From Luteimonas sp. ANT-B3E (lineage in GTDB: Bacteria > Pseudomonadota > Gammaproteobacteria > Xanthomonadales > Xanthomonadaceae): a stretch of 54,341 nucleotides of DNA. This document shows, in pieces, positions 42,477 through 51,978 of the stretch. Where the stretch lies: contig LXQJ01000009.1 of the NCBI GenBank assembly GCA_001683895.1, forward strand, positions 1 through 54,341, in the 5' to 3' direction. The translations under genes were made by a program, and so were the position numbers. Each line of letters opens with the position of its first letter. Position 1 is the stretch's first letter. Below the pieces are notes generated by a model. The model was not told the DNA's origin. It saw only the letters and a program-made list of their open reading frames with translations, and made no database searches.

Positions 42477-43713
42477 CGCCGACGCCGACGCCGAGCGCGT
42501 CGACGCGGCGGCGGAGCACGGCGCCCAGGGTTGGCGCGACCAGCCGCACGCCGTGGTCGAACGCGACAGCGTGCGCTACACGCTGCTGGGCACGGCGCAC
42601 GTCTCGCGCGAGAGCGTCGACGCGGTCCGCGCAGCGATCGCCGGCGGCGGCTTCGATGCCGTCGCCGTCGAACTCGACGCACAGCGGCTGCAGGCGCTGA
42701 GCGACCCCGACGCACTGGCGCGGCTGGACCTGGTGAAGGTGATCCGCGAGGGCAAGACCGCACTGTTCGCGGCCAACCTCGGGCTTGCGGCCTACCAGCG
42801 CCGGCTCGCCGAGCAGCTCGGCATCGAGCCCGGCGCCGAGCTGCGCACCGCGGTCGACGACGGCCGAGCCGCAGGCCTCCCCGTGCACCTGGTCGATCGC
42901 GAGGTCGGCGTGACCTTCCGCCGCATCTCCGCGCGGCTTGGCTGGTTCGGGCGCCTCAAGCTGATCGGAGGGCTCATCGTCGGGCTGGTGGCCGACGACA
43001 AGGTCGGGGCCGACGACATCGAGCGGCTCAAGCAGGGTGACATGCTGGAAGCGAGCTTCGGCGAGTTCGCGCGCGACAACCCGGCGCTGTTCGACACCCT
43101 GATCGGTGAACGCGACCAGTACATGGCCGCGCGGCTGCGGCAGAGCGCAGGGGATGCGCGCGAGATGCTGGTGGTGATCGGCGCCGGGCACCTGCAGGGC
43201 CTCGCCCGCCACCTGCGCGACGACGACAGGGCACCCTCAGACGTTGTCGCCGGACTCGATGCCGTGCCGACGCGCAGCAAGGTACCGTGGGTAACCATCG
43301 GCGTCACCGCGCTGATCCTGGGCGGGATTGGCTGGGGCTACTGGCGCGGCGGCGCCGAACTCGGCGCCGAGCTGCTCCGGCAGTGGGTCCTGTTCACCGT
43401 CGGATTCGCGGCGATCGGCTGCATCGCGGCGGGCGGACATCCCCTGAGTGTGCTGGCGGGCGCGATCGCCGCGCCGCTGAAGCCGTTCCGCCCCGGCATC
43501 CCGTCGGGCGCGTTCAGCGCGCTGGTCGAGCTGCGTTTCCGCAAGCCGGCGTACGGCGATTTCCTGGCGCTGCGCGACGACGCGCAGACGCTGCGCGGCT
43601 GGTATCGCAACCGGGTCTCGCGGGTGGTGCTGAACTTCATCATGACCAACCTCGGCACCGGCATCGGCGTCTGGCTGGCCGGTGCACGGATCATCGGCAA
43701 GCTCATCACCTGA
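42469..43713 (+). CDS. TraB-family membrane protein
   Basis: A 414-residue protein. The N-terminal two thirds is a TraB domain (YTLLGTAHVSRESVDAVRAAI with the GTxHxS motif; AVAVELDAQRLQAL; a second histidine in VVIGAGHLQGLARHL), a fold thought to be metallohydrolase-like. The last ~130 residues hold three to four membrane helices (about 270-288, 300-318 and 385-410). It begins at GTG 42469, overlapping aguB by 8 bases. Named for an Enterococcus pheromone-shutdown protein, its function here is unknown. Confidence 0.88.
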   Translation: MTDADADAERVDAAAEHGAQGWRDQPHAVVERDSVRYTLLGTAHVSRESVDAVRAAIAGGGFDAVAVELDAQRLQALSDPDALARLDLVKVIREGKTALFAANLGLAAYQRRLAEQLGIEPGAELRTAVDDGRAAGLPVHLVDREVGVTFRRISARLGWFGRLKLIGGLIVGLVADDKVGADDIERLKQGDMLEASFGEFARDNPALFDTLIGERDQYMAARLRQSAGDAREMLVVIGAGHLQGLARHLRDDDRAPSDVVAGLDAVPTRSKVPWVTIGVTALILGGIGWGYWRGGAELGAELLRQWVLFTVGFAAIGCIAAGGHPLSVLAGAIAAPLKPFRPGIPSGAFSALVELRFRKPAYGDFLALRDDAQTLRGWYRNRVSRVVLNFIMTNLGTGIGVWLAGARIIGKLIT

Positions 43714-43804
43714 GACCCAGCCACCACGCATCGGCCCCGCCCCGCTCCCCGACCCGCTGCATCGGTCCGTCGCCCGCAGCGCTCGGCACGGGCGCCTGCC
43801 CGGG

Positions 43805-46800
43805 TCACTCCGCGATCGAAGTCGGCGCGAGCGTACCGCCGCGCGGGTCGCGCACCGAGCGCTGCCGCGCCCTGCCGACCAGGCGCGACGTGCCTCCGCT
43901 GAGGTCGTCGAGCATCGCGTAGATGGTCGGCAAAAACAGCAGGCTGACCACGGTCGAGAACGCCAGTCCTCCGGCCACGGCCTTTGCCATGGGCGAGTAC
44001 TGCAGGCCCCCGAGGACCACCGTGTCGCTCAGCGAGATCGGGACCATGGCCAGGATCGCCGTTCCCATGGTCATCAGGATCGGGCGCAAGCGCTCGCGGC
44101 TGCCCTCCACCAGCGCCTCGGTCCGCGTCATCCCGCGCCGCCGCAGGTTGTTGATGTGTTCCACCATCACGATGCCGTTGTTCACCACCACGCCCATCAG
44201 CACCAGGATGCCGATGAACGCCATCACCGTGAATGCCGTGCCGGTGGCCCAGAACAACCAGAACACGCCGAAGATCGAGAACACCACGCAGCTCATGATC
44301 GCAGCCGGAAACAGCAGCGACTCGAACACGGCAGCCATCACCACGTAGATCATCACCAGCGCGATCAGCAGGTTGAACAGCATCTGCTTGCTCGCTTCCT
44401 GGTCCTGCTCGAATGCGCTGCCGTCGAAGGTGTAGCCGTAGCCGGGCGGGAACGCGATGCCATCGAGTGTCTCCTCCATCAGCTTGCGCGCCTCGGGCGT
44501 CGTCGTTGCGCCAGCAAGGTTGGCCATGATGGTCAGCGTGGTCTGTCGGTTGGAGCGGCTGATCTGGTTGGCGGCCGGGACCACCGAGACATCGACCATC
44601 GCCAGCAGCGGCACGCTCTGGCCGTCAGGCGCGCTGACCGTGAAAGCCGCGATATCCTCCACGCTGAAGCTCTCCGCGCCCGCGAACCGTACCCACACCG
44701 GCACCTCGGTCTGCCCGCGCCGGAACTCGCGCAGCTGCGCGCCGCGCAGCGCCAGGCCGACGAAGCTCGACACCTGCTCGGCGCTGAACCCGAACGCGGC
44801 GGCGCGCTCGCGGTCGACGCGCACGGTGAGCTCGCTGTTGGTATCGCCGGCATCGACGCGGACGTCGCGCAGGCCGTCGTGCCGCGCCAGGATGGGGACG
44901 ATGTCGCGCGCCAGTGCGCCCAGCGTTTCTGTCGAGTCGCCGATCAGCTGTACCTGCACATTGTCGCTTCCGCCCTGCTCGCCCTGCCCGCGGACGCCGA
45001 TCTCCGCACGGGCGGACTTCGGGAGCTCTTCGCTGATGGTGTCCATGGTCGGCTTGGTGTCACCGGCGTCGTCGGCGAACGTGATCATCGTCGAGGCCTC
45101 GCCATCCTGCTCGCTGTACCACGAGTAGACCTGCACGATTTTGAAACGCTCGCGGTTGGCATCGAGGTAGTCCTCGACGCGGGCGACCTCCTGCGACATC
45201 TGTGGCTTGGTGAAGCTGCCCTTCCACTGGTAGTAGAGGTTCACCTCCTTGCCGTCGCCGCCACCAAACATGTCGAACTTCGTCTTTATGACCGGCACCA
45301 CGCTCAGCGCGACGATCAGCACGATGCCGAGCACGCTCCAGCCGCGGTGCGCCAGCGTCCAGCGCAGCGTGCGCGCATAGCCACGCTGCAGCCGCGGGAT
45401 CAGCCCGGTGGTGGTGTTGACCGCCGGCGGCGTCTTCATGCGCGCGGAGATCATCGGGATCAGGCTCACCGCCACCAGCCACGACGCCAGCAGCGACACC
45501 GAGATGGTGACCGCGATCTGGGCCATGAAGATGCTGATCTGGTTGGTTTCACCCAGCAGGTTGGGCACGAACACGATGCAGTGGCAAAGGGTCCCCGCCG
45601 ACAGCGCGATCGCGACGTTGCGGGTGCCGATGATCGACGCCAGCCGCGGCTGGTCGGGCATCCGCTCGCGCTCCTGGTAGATGCTCTCGACCACGACCAC
45701 CGCGTTGTCGACCAGCATGCCGACCGCGAGCAGCAGGCCCATCAGCGTCAGCACGTTGAGGGTCACGCCGACGAAGTACATGAAGCCGAGCGTCATGATG
45801 AAGCAGATCGGGATGGCCAGCGTCACCATCAGCGTCGACGGCCAATGGCGCAGGAAGAAGAACAGCACCAAAATCGACAGTGCCAGTCCGATGGCACCGG
45901 CCTCGGCCAGCTCCAGCAGCGAGCTCGTGACCTCCTTGCCCTGGTCCTGGATGACCTTCACGTCGATGTCGACCAGACCGGGCTCCTGCTGGATATCGCC
46001 GATCTCGGCCATCACCAGCCGCGACACCTCGACCAGGTTCGCGTTGCGCTCCTTGAAGACGTCCAGCCCCACCGCGACGCGACCGTCCAGCCGACGCCCG
46101 TAGTCCATGCGCGCCGGCTTCAGGCGCACGTCGGCGATGTCGCCGAGCAGCAGGCCGCGCGCATCGAGCGGCAGCGTGCGCAGCTGCTCGAGGTCCTCCA
46201 GCTCGCCAACCGGCTGCACCCGCAGGCGCTGTCCGCCGTCGTCGATCTGGCCGGCGGACACCGAGAAGTTCACCGCACGCAGGCGCGTCGTCAGTTCGTT
46301 GAGGTCGAGCCCATGGGCGCTGAGGCGACCGGGATCGATCGCGATCTCGACCTCGTTCGGCGGCGCCCCGCTCACGTCCACCCGAGCCACGCCGGGGATC
46401 CGCTCGATGCGCCGCTTCATCTCGCGGTCGATCAGGTCGTAGGCGCCGGTCAGGTCGGTGTCGCCCGCGAGGCGCACGCGCAGCACGGCCGCGTCCGCCG
46501 TGGAGAACTTGCGCACGAAATAACGCTGGAAGTCGGCGGGCAGCTCGTCGCGGATAGCGTCGATGCGCTCGCGCGCCTCGGACGCGGCGATCGCGATGTC
46601 ACGATCCCAGCTGGAGAACTCGATGAAGACGAAAGCGCCATCCGAGTTTGCCTGGCCGCCCACGCGCTTCAGCCCGGTCATTGTGGCCAGCGCTTCCTCG
46701 ACCGGACGCAGCACCGTGCGCTCGACCTCCTCGGGCGTGGACCCGGGGTACGGCAGCTGCACGAAGAGGAACGGCGCCGATACGTCGGGCAGTGCCTCCA

Positions 46801-46900
46801 GCGGCAGCCGGAAAGACGCGATGAGCCCCACCACCACCATCGACACGAACAGCATCACGGTGGTGACCGGCCGCTTCAGGCTGAGCTCGGCGATGCTCAC
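43805..46900 (-). CDS. RND efflux permease, second of operon
   Basis: A 1031-residue inner-membrane proton-driven pump subunit of the HAE-type RND family, with 12 membrane helices and two large periplasmic porter domains. The family start is MSIAELSLKRPVTTVML. In helix 4 the proton-relay pair reads Asp398-Asn399 (GMLVDNAVVVVES) where AcrB has Asp-Asp; Asp-Asn occurs in some related families. Start GTG 46900 overlaps the stop of the other permease (GTGA), so the two are made together. It is convergent with the TraB-like gene. Confidence 0.94.
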   Translation of the reverse strand: MSIAELSLKRPVTTVMLFVSMVVVGLIASFRLPLEALPDVSAPFLFVQLPYPGSTPEEVERTVLRPVEEALATMTGLKRVGGQANSDGAFVFIEFSSWDRDIAIAASEARERIDAIRDELPADFQRYFVRKFSTADAAVLRVRLAGDTDLTGAYDLIDREMKRRIERIPGVARVDVSGAPPNEVEIAIDPGRLSAHGLDLNELTTRLRAVNFSVSAGQIDDGGQRLRVQPVGELEDLEQLRTLPLDARGLLLGDIADVRLKPARMDYGRRLDGRVAVGLDVFKERNANLVEVSRLVMAEIGDIQQEPGLVDIDVKVIQDQGKEVTSSLLELAEAGAIGLALSILVLFFFLRHWPSTLMVTLAIPICFIMTLGFMYFVGVTLNVLTLMGLLLAVGMLVDNAVVVVESIYQERERMPDQPRLASIIGTRNVAIALSAGTLCHCIVFVPNLLGETNQISIFMAQIAVTISVSLLASWLVAVSLIPMISARMKTPPAVNTTTGLIPRLQRGYARTLRWTLAHRGWSVLGIVLIVALSVVPVIKTKFDMFGGGDGKEVNLYYQWKGSFTKPQMSQEVARVEDYLDANRERFKIVQVYSWYSEQDGEASTMITFADDAGDTKPTMDTISEELPKSARAEIGVRGQGEQGGSDNVQVQLIGDSTETLGALARDIVPILARHDGLRDVRVDAGDTNSELTVRVDRERAAAFGFSAEQVSSFVGLALRGAQLREFRRGQTEVPVWVRFAGAESFSVEDIAAFTVSAPDGQSVPLLAMVDVSVVPAANQISRSNRQTTLTIMANLAGATTTPEARKLMEETLDGIAFPPGYGYTFDGSAFEQDQEASKQMLFNLLIALVMIYVVMAAVFESLLFPAAIMSCVVFSIFGVFWLFWATGTAFTVMAFIGILVLMGVVVNNGIVMVEHINNLRRRGMTRTEALVEGSRERLRPILMTMGTAILAMVPISLSDTVVLGGLQYSPMAKAVAGGLAFSTVVSLLFLPTIYAMLDDLSGGTSRLVGRARQRSVRDPRGGTLAPTSIAE

Positions 46901-49900
46901 GCGGGCTGGCCCTCACCCTGCGTGCCGCCGACGTGCTCGCCGCCGTGGCGCAGGCCGCGCGCCACGTAGTGGGCGTCCGGTCGCCGGTCAAGCAGCGCGT
47001 AGACGACGGGGATCACCAGCAGCGTCAGCAGCGTCGACACCAGCAGCCCCCCGATCACCGTGATCGCCATCGGCGAGCGCACCTCGGCGCCTTCACCCAT
47101 TGCGATCGCCAGCGGCAGGAAGCCGAACAGCGTGCACAGCGTGGTCATGATGATCGGGCGCAGGCGGGAGCGGGCGCCATCGACCAGGGCCTCGTGCTTC
47201 GGGACGCCGGCCTCGCGCAGCTGGTTGACCTTGTCGACGAGGATGATCGCGTTCTTGGTCACCAGCCCGACCAGCAGGATCAATCCGATAAACACCACCA
47301 CCGAGATGGTGTTGCCGGTCAGCAGCAGCGCCAGTACCGCGCCGACCATCGCCAAGGGTACCGTGAACAGGATCACGAACGGATGCAGCAAAGACTCGAA
47401 CTGCGACGCCATCACCAGATAGACCAGGAAGATCGCCAGCCCGAATGCGAACAGCAGCGAGCGCACCGAATCGGCCAGCTCCTCGCCCTGGCCGCCGATA
47501 TGCATGCCGACCCCTGTGCCCAGTGGATCGTCGGCGACCATCTGCCGCACTTCCGCCACCGCGGTGCCAAGATCGATGTCGCGCAGGTTGGCCGAGACCA
47601 CCGCCACCCTCACCTGGTTGGCTCGGTGGATCTCGCTGGGTCCGGTGGTCGACACCACGTCGGCAACCGAGGACAGACGCACCGCACGGCCGTTGCCCGG
47701 GTTGACGATCAGCTGGCGGATGTCCTCGACCGAAGCCCGGTCGGATTCCTGCGCCCGTACCAGCACGTCGATCTTGCGGTCGCGGAAGCTGTAGCGCGTG
47801 GCCACCTCGCCCCGGACCTTGGTCACCACCGCATCCGCCACCTGGCGCGAAGTCAAACCCAGCGCCGCTGCGCGATCCTGGTCGAAGCGGATCTGGATCT
47901 CGGGAAACCCCTGCTCCACCGTCGACTTGACGTCGGCGTAGTGCGGATTGCCGCGCAGCATCGCGGCCATGCGCTGCCCGGCGCGCTGGATCGTGTCCAG
48001 GTCCTCGCCGCGCAGCTCGATCTCGAGCGGCGTCGAGAAGCTGAAGAGTTCCGGGCGGCCGAAGTCCACCTGCGCCGCCGGGTGCGCCTGCATGCTCGTG
48101 CGCAGTCGCTCCATAGTCGCTGCCTCGACCGCCTCGCTGCCACCATCCGCCATCACGATGGTGAGCTTGCCGATGTTCTCGCCGCTCTCGGTCGGGTTGG
48201 CGTCCAGCCGCGTGCCGCTGCCACTGACGCCGTACAGCGCGCGCACCCCGGGCTCGTCACCGTGGGCCAGCTGAAGCGCGCGCACCAGCGCGTCGGTGTC
48301 GCGCAGAGGCGTGCCCGGCGGCAGCTTGACCGTCATCTCGAACCGGTCCTGCGCAAGCTGCGGGATCAGGTCGGTGCCCAGCAGCGGCACCGCCATCAGC
48401 GCCGCGACGAAGAACGCGGCCGCCGTGCCCAGCACAAGCGACGGGCGCGTCAGCGCCGCCGGCAGCAGCCGCATGTATCCGCGCTCGGCGCGGGCGTACG
48501 GCGCCATCGCCACGTCGCTGGCCTTGCGCATCACCGGGCCGACGCCCGCACTGATCCAGCGCCACGCGCGCACCAGCAGCCAGGCGACGCCGAAGAACAC
48601 GCCGCGCATTGCTGCGCCCAGCCCACGCTGCGTCGCCGCCAGCGGCTTCTGAAGCGGTGACGCCGGCTGCCAGCGCTCGCGTGCCTGTTCGACCGGGAAC
48701 GCGGTCTCCGAGCGCGCCTTGAGCGCGCTCAGCATCGGGATCAGCGTCATCGACACGATGAGGGAGATGAAAATCGCCAGCGACACGGTCAGGGCCTGGT
48801 CGCGGAACAGCTGCCCGGCGATGCCGTCGACGAACACAAGCGGCAGGAACACCGCGATCGTGGTCAGCGTGGACGCGACCACCGCCATGCTGACCTCACG
48901 CGTGCCTTGGATCGCCGCGCGGATGATGCCCAACCCGCGCTCGCGCGCCTTCGCGATCGACTCCAGCACCACGATCGAATCGTCGACGACGAGGCCCGTC
49001 GCCAGCGCGAGCCCGCCCAGCGACATGACGTTGAGGCTCAGCCCCATCTGGCCCATGAAGAAGAACGTGGTGATGATCGACACCGGCAGCGACAGGCCGA
49101 TGACGAAGGTGCTCCAGCCGTCGCGCAGGAACAGGAAGATCACCAGGATCGCCAGCAGGCCGCCGAGGAACGCGTCCTTCTTGACGTCGGCGATGGCGTG
49201 GCGGATGAACTGCGACTGGTCGTCGATGACCGTCAGCTCGATGTCGGCCGGCAGCTCCTCGCGGATCTGCTCCAGCCGCGCATCGACCGCGTCCGCGGTG
49301 GCGACGGTGTTGGCGTCGCCTTCCTTGTAGATCGCAAGCTCGACCGCTTCGCGGCCGCCGAGGCGGATGATGGCCTCGCGCTCCTTGTAGCCCTGGCGTA
49401 CGGTCGCCACGTCGCGCAGGCGCACCGGCACGCCGCCGGCGACGGTGGACGACGAGCCGGCCGAATTCTGCAGCGAGGCCGCTGCCGCGATCGAGCTGGG
49501 ATCGCCGCTGGCGGCGGCGACGCGCGCCATCTGCAGCGCCGCGCTGTCCTCGCCGCCTGAAGCGCTCTGGATCGTCAGCAGCATGTCGCCTATTTCCGGG
49601 ACCCCGGCGAACTGGTTGACCGTGCGAACCAGATAGCGCTGCGAGCCTTCCTCGAGCCGGCCGCCCGAGCGGTTGACGTTCTCCTGCTGCAGGCGGCTGA
49701 CCACCGTGGCAATCGGCAGGTTCAGCTGTGCCAGACGCTGCTGGTCCAGATCGACCTGGATTTCGTCCTCGAGCCCGCCGCCGACCTTGACCGCGGCCAC
49801 TCCGGCCACCGGCTCGAGCTTCTTCTTCAGGTCGTCGTCGGCATAGCGCCGCAGCACCGTGAGCTGGCGGATCGGATCGCCGTCCCCGGTAGCGGCGAGC

Positions 49901-50376
49901 GCGATGCGCAGCACCGGCTCGGTCGACGGATTGAAGCGCAGGAGCACCGGTGGAGCGGATTCCAGCGGCAGCTGCAGCGTTTCCATCTTGTCGCGGACGT
50001 CCAGGCTGGCCTGGTCCATATCGGTGCCCCACGCGAACTCGAGCACCACGTCGCTCTGCCCGGTGCGCGAGATCGACTTCAGCTTGCGCAGCCCCTTGAC
50101 CACGCCCACGGCCTCCTCGACCGGCTCGGTGATCAGGGTCTCGATCTCGGTTGGCGCGGCGCCTGTGTACTCGGTGCGTACCGTCAGGGTGGGGTAGCTG
50201 AGGTCCGGCAGCAGGTTGACCTTGAGGTCGCCCAGCGCCAGAAGTCCGAACAGCAGGAAGGTGATGGTGAACATCGCCACCGTGACCCTGCGGCGCGTGG
50301 AGAACTCGACGAGGTTGAAGGGGATCGGCGTGTGCTCGCCGGGCGGCGTCGGGCGCTGGGTCTGGGACTCGCTCAT
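46897..50376 (-). CDS. RND efflux permease, first of operon
   Basis: A 1159-residue RND permease, longer than usual (about 1030). It has the canonical helix 4 pair Asp465-Asp466 (GLVVDDSIVVLE). The extra length comes from a Ser/Ala/Gly-rich insertion at about 268-318 in the first porter domain, and an ~80-residue cytoplasmic insertion at about 560-640 that includes extra hydrophobic stretches. It lies 13 bases after the fusion-protein gene and is coupled to the second permease. Substrate is unknown. Confidence 0.94.
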   Translation of the reverse strand: MSESQTQRPTPPGEHTPIPFNLVEFSTRRRVTVAMFTITFLLFGLLALGDLKVNLLPDLSYPTLTVRTEYTGAAPTEIETLITEPVEEAVGVVKGLRKLKSISRTGQSDVVLEFAWGTDMDQASLDVRDKMETLQLPLESAPPVLLRFNPSTEPVLRIALAATGDGDPIRQLTVLRRYADDDLKKKLEPVAGVAAVKVGGGLEDEIQVDLDQQRLAQLNLPIATVVSRLQQENVNRSGGRLEEGSQRYLVRTVNQFAGVPEIGDMLLTIQSASGGEDSAALQMARVAAASGDPSSIAAAASLQNSAGSSSTVAGGVPVRLRDVATVRQGYKEREAIIRLGGREAVELAIYKEGDANTVATADAVDARLEQIREELPADIELTVIDDQSQFIRHAIADVKKDAFLGGLLAILVIFLFLRDGWSTFVIGLSLPVSIITTFFFMGQMGLSLNVMSLGGLALATGLVVDDSIVVLESIAKARERGLGIIRAAIQGTREVSMAVVASTLTTIAVFLPLVFVDGIAGQLFRDQALTVSLAIFISLIVSMTLIPMLSALKARSETAFPVEQARERWQPASPLQKPLAATQRGLGAAMRGVFFGVAWLLVRAWRWISAGVGPVMRKASDVAMAPYARAERGYMRLLPAALTRPSLVLGTAAAFFVAALMAVPLLGTDLIPQLAQDRFEMTVKLPPGTPLRDTDALVRALQLAHGDEPGVRALYGVSGSGTRLDANPTESGENIGKLTIVMADGGSEAVEAATMERLRTSMQAHPAAQVDFGRPELFSFSTPLEIELRGEDLDTIQRAGQRMAAMLRGNPHYADVKSTVEQGFPEIQIRFDQDRAAALGLTSRQVADAVVTKVRGEVATRYSFRDRKIDVLVRAQESDRASVEDIRQLIVNPGNGRAVRLSSVADVVSTTGPSEIHRANQVRVAVVSANLRDIDLGTAVAEVRQMVADDPLGTGVGMHIGGQGEELADSVRSLLFAFGLAIFLVYLVMASQFESLLHPFVILFTVPLAMVGAVLALLLTGNTISVVVFIGLILLVGLVTKNAIILVDKVNQLREAGVPKHEALVDGARSRLRPIIMTTLCTLFGFLPLAIAMGEGAEVRSPMAITVIGGLLVSTLLTLLVIPVVYALLDRRPDAHYVARGLRHGGEHVGGTQGEGQPA

Positions 50377-50389
50377 TGCCGGACTCCTG

Positions 50390-51553
50390 TCACTTCGCCG
50401 CGGGCTTGGCGGGCGTGGCGGCGACGGCGGACGGCCGGGCCGCCGCGCCGATCACCTGGACCACCGTGCCGTCCCTGAGCGCCGCCTTGCCGGCCACGAC
50501 CACCTGTTCACCGGCATCAAGGCCGTCGCGGATCTCGACCCAGGGTCCTTCCGCATAACCCAGCTTCACCGCGACCCGCGCGGCCTTGCCGTCGCGGACC
50601 ACGAACACTGCGGCCTCGCCCTCATCCTCGAGCAGCGCGACGCGCGGGATCACGCGCGCGTCCATGCGCTGGTCATAGGAAATGCCGATGCGACCGAACA
50701 TGCCCGGCTGCAGTGCGCCGCCTTCCTCGCTGCCGTCGCTGCCCGCGAACGTGCAGATCACGCGGAACGTGCCGCTGCCGGCGTCGACTACTGGCGAGAC
50801 GCGGTCGACCTCGCCGCGAAAGGTGCGGCCGGGCAGCGCGTCAACCTGCAGCTGCACCGCCTGGCCCGCCTTCAGCGTCGCGAGCTCGCGCTCGGGCACG
50901 TTGAGCACCGCCTCCAGCCGCGACGTGTCGACGATGCGGAAGATCGGCGTGTTGATCTGGACGAAGTTGCCTGTCTTGATCGACCGCGACGCGACGACCC
51001 CCGAAATTGGCGCGGTGACGCTGGAATACGACAGCTCCAGCCGCGCCAGCCGGTTGGCGGCACGCGCGTTCTCCAGGTCGAAACGCAGCTGCTCGTTGTC
51101 CGCGGCACTGACCAGCTGCTCTGCGGCCAGCTGCTGCGAGCGCCGGTAGCTGGCCTCGAGTTTGGCCATCTGGGCGGCGCTCTGCGCGGCCTGCAGGGTG
51201 GCGCGGTCCGGATCCAGCCGCACCAGCACCTGTCCCGCACGTACCCGGTCGCCCTCCTCCACCAGCACGGACAGTGCCACGCCGGAGGTCTTGGCGACCA
51301 CCTGTGATTCGGCACGCGGCTCCAGCGGCGCGGTACCGGTGTAGCTGGCGGCGATCGCGCGCCGGGTGACCGGCTGTACCTCGACCGGGATGGGGTCGGG
51401 CGCCTTGTTGGCGGCTTCGCCACGCGCGTCGGCGCCGCCGCCCTTGCCCCCGCAGCCCGCCAGCGCAAGGCTGCAGGCCAGGGCCAGCGCAGCCAGCAGA
51501 GGGAAGCGCGACGCAGCGCGGAGGATGGTTGTGGACGACGCGGACGAAGACAT
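50390..51553 (-). CDS. RND efflux periplasmic adaptor lipoprotein (MFP)
   Basis: A 387-residue adaptor that joins the inner-membrane pump to an outer-membrane channel. The lipoprotein signal ends LALAGC (Cys near 37). The barrel-sandwich/lipoyl half-motifs (GVALSVLVEEGDRVRAGQVL, YSSVTAPISGVV) flank an alpha-hairpin, followed by the beta-barrel (LNVPERELATLKAGQ). It starts at ATG 51553; an upstream in-frame ATG at 51604 overlaps the operator and is unlikely. No outer-membrane TolC-like gene follows in the window. Confidence 0.94.
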   Translation of the reverse strand: MSSSASSTTILRAASRFPLLAALALACSLALAGCGGKGGGADARGEAANKAPDPIPVEVQPVTRRAIAASYTGTAPLEPRAESQVVAKTSGVALSVLVEEGDRVRAGQVLVRLDPDRATLQAAQSAAQMAKLEASYRRSQQLAAEQLVSAADNEQLRFDLENARAANRLARLELSYSSVTAPISGVVASRSIKTGNFVQINTPIFRIVDTSRLEAVLNVPERELATLKAGQAVQLQVDALPGRTFRGEVDRVSPVVDAGSGTFRVICTFAGSDGSEEGGALQPGMFGRIGISYDQRMDARVIPRVALLEDEGEAAVFVVRDGKAARVAVKLGYAEGPWVEIRDGLDAGEQVVVAGKAALRDGTVVQVIGAAARPSAVAATPAKPAAK

Positions 51554-51582
51554 GATCAGAGGCCCCAATGGTGTTGTAGCAA

Positions 51583-51612
51583 GGTATATCACCGCATACC
51601 GCATCGGTATGC
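51583..51612 (-). promoter_or_regulatory. Palindromic operator and -10 in front of the efflux operon
   Basis: GCATACCG-CAT-CGGTATGC (51594-51612) is a perfect 8-bp inverted repeat. A third half-site GGTAT lies at 51583-51587. Read leftward, TATACC (51588-51583) could be a -10, which puts the palindrome over the spacer and -35. This is classic repressor geometry. No TetR or MarR gene is adjacent, so the regulator is elsewhere. Confidence 0.6.
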
Positions 51613-51868
51613 GCCAGAGGTCATGGTGACTCCCGGCGTGCCGTGCTCGCGGCCTCGTCGATGTGCCGCTGAGGGTGCGTATGGGCGGCGGTGACGCCCG
51701 GCGTGGCGGCGTCGTTGCCTGGCGGCCTGCGATGGTCCTGGAATGCAGGACGTATCCTCCTGCACAGTGTGACCCTGCCGCGATCGATCCGACCGGATCC
51801 ACGCGCGACTGCGTCCGGGCACCGTCGGACCAGGAGCCCACACGCGGCCTTTCGACTGTCATCGCGCG
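51613..51868. other. Intergenic stretch without a recognised gene
   Basis: This part of the 425-base gap between the efflux operon and the cytochrome genes has open frames, but none shows family motifs or a ribosome site. Beyond the operator on its left and the promoter on its right I see nothing. Confidence 0.5.
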
Positions 51869-51897
51869 TCAACACGCTGGAAGGCCCACGCTATACT
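51869..51897 (+). promoter_or_regulatory. Promoter of the cytochrome c pair
   Basis: TCAACA (51869-51874), a 17-base spacer and TATACT (51892-51897). Transcription would start near 51904, leaving a ~75-base leader before the ATG. Confidence 0.6.
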
Positions 51898-51978
51898 CCG
51901 CCGCCTGCCTGACATGGCCTGTGCGCAGCGCCGCGCCGCGCCCCGGGCCAGGTCCCTTTCCAGTTCCCGGACGCCCAC

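Noticed and set aside
43682-46969. A 1095-residue open frame on the plus strand
   Set aside because: Antisense to the RND permease, which has a full set of family motifs. The plus-strand translation is His/Asp/Arg-rich with no domain.
51663-51978. Upstream extension of a reading frame into the cytochrome gap
   Set aside because: The frame has no signal peptide, ribosome site or motif before the cytochrome start, and a good promoter lies inside it.
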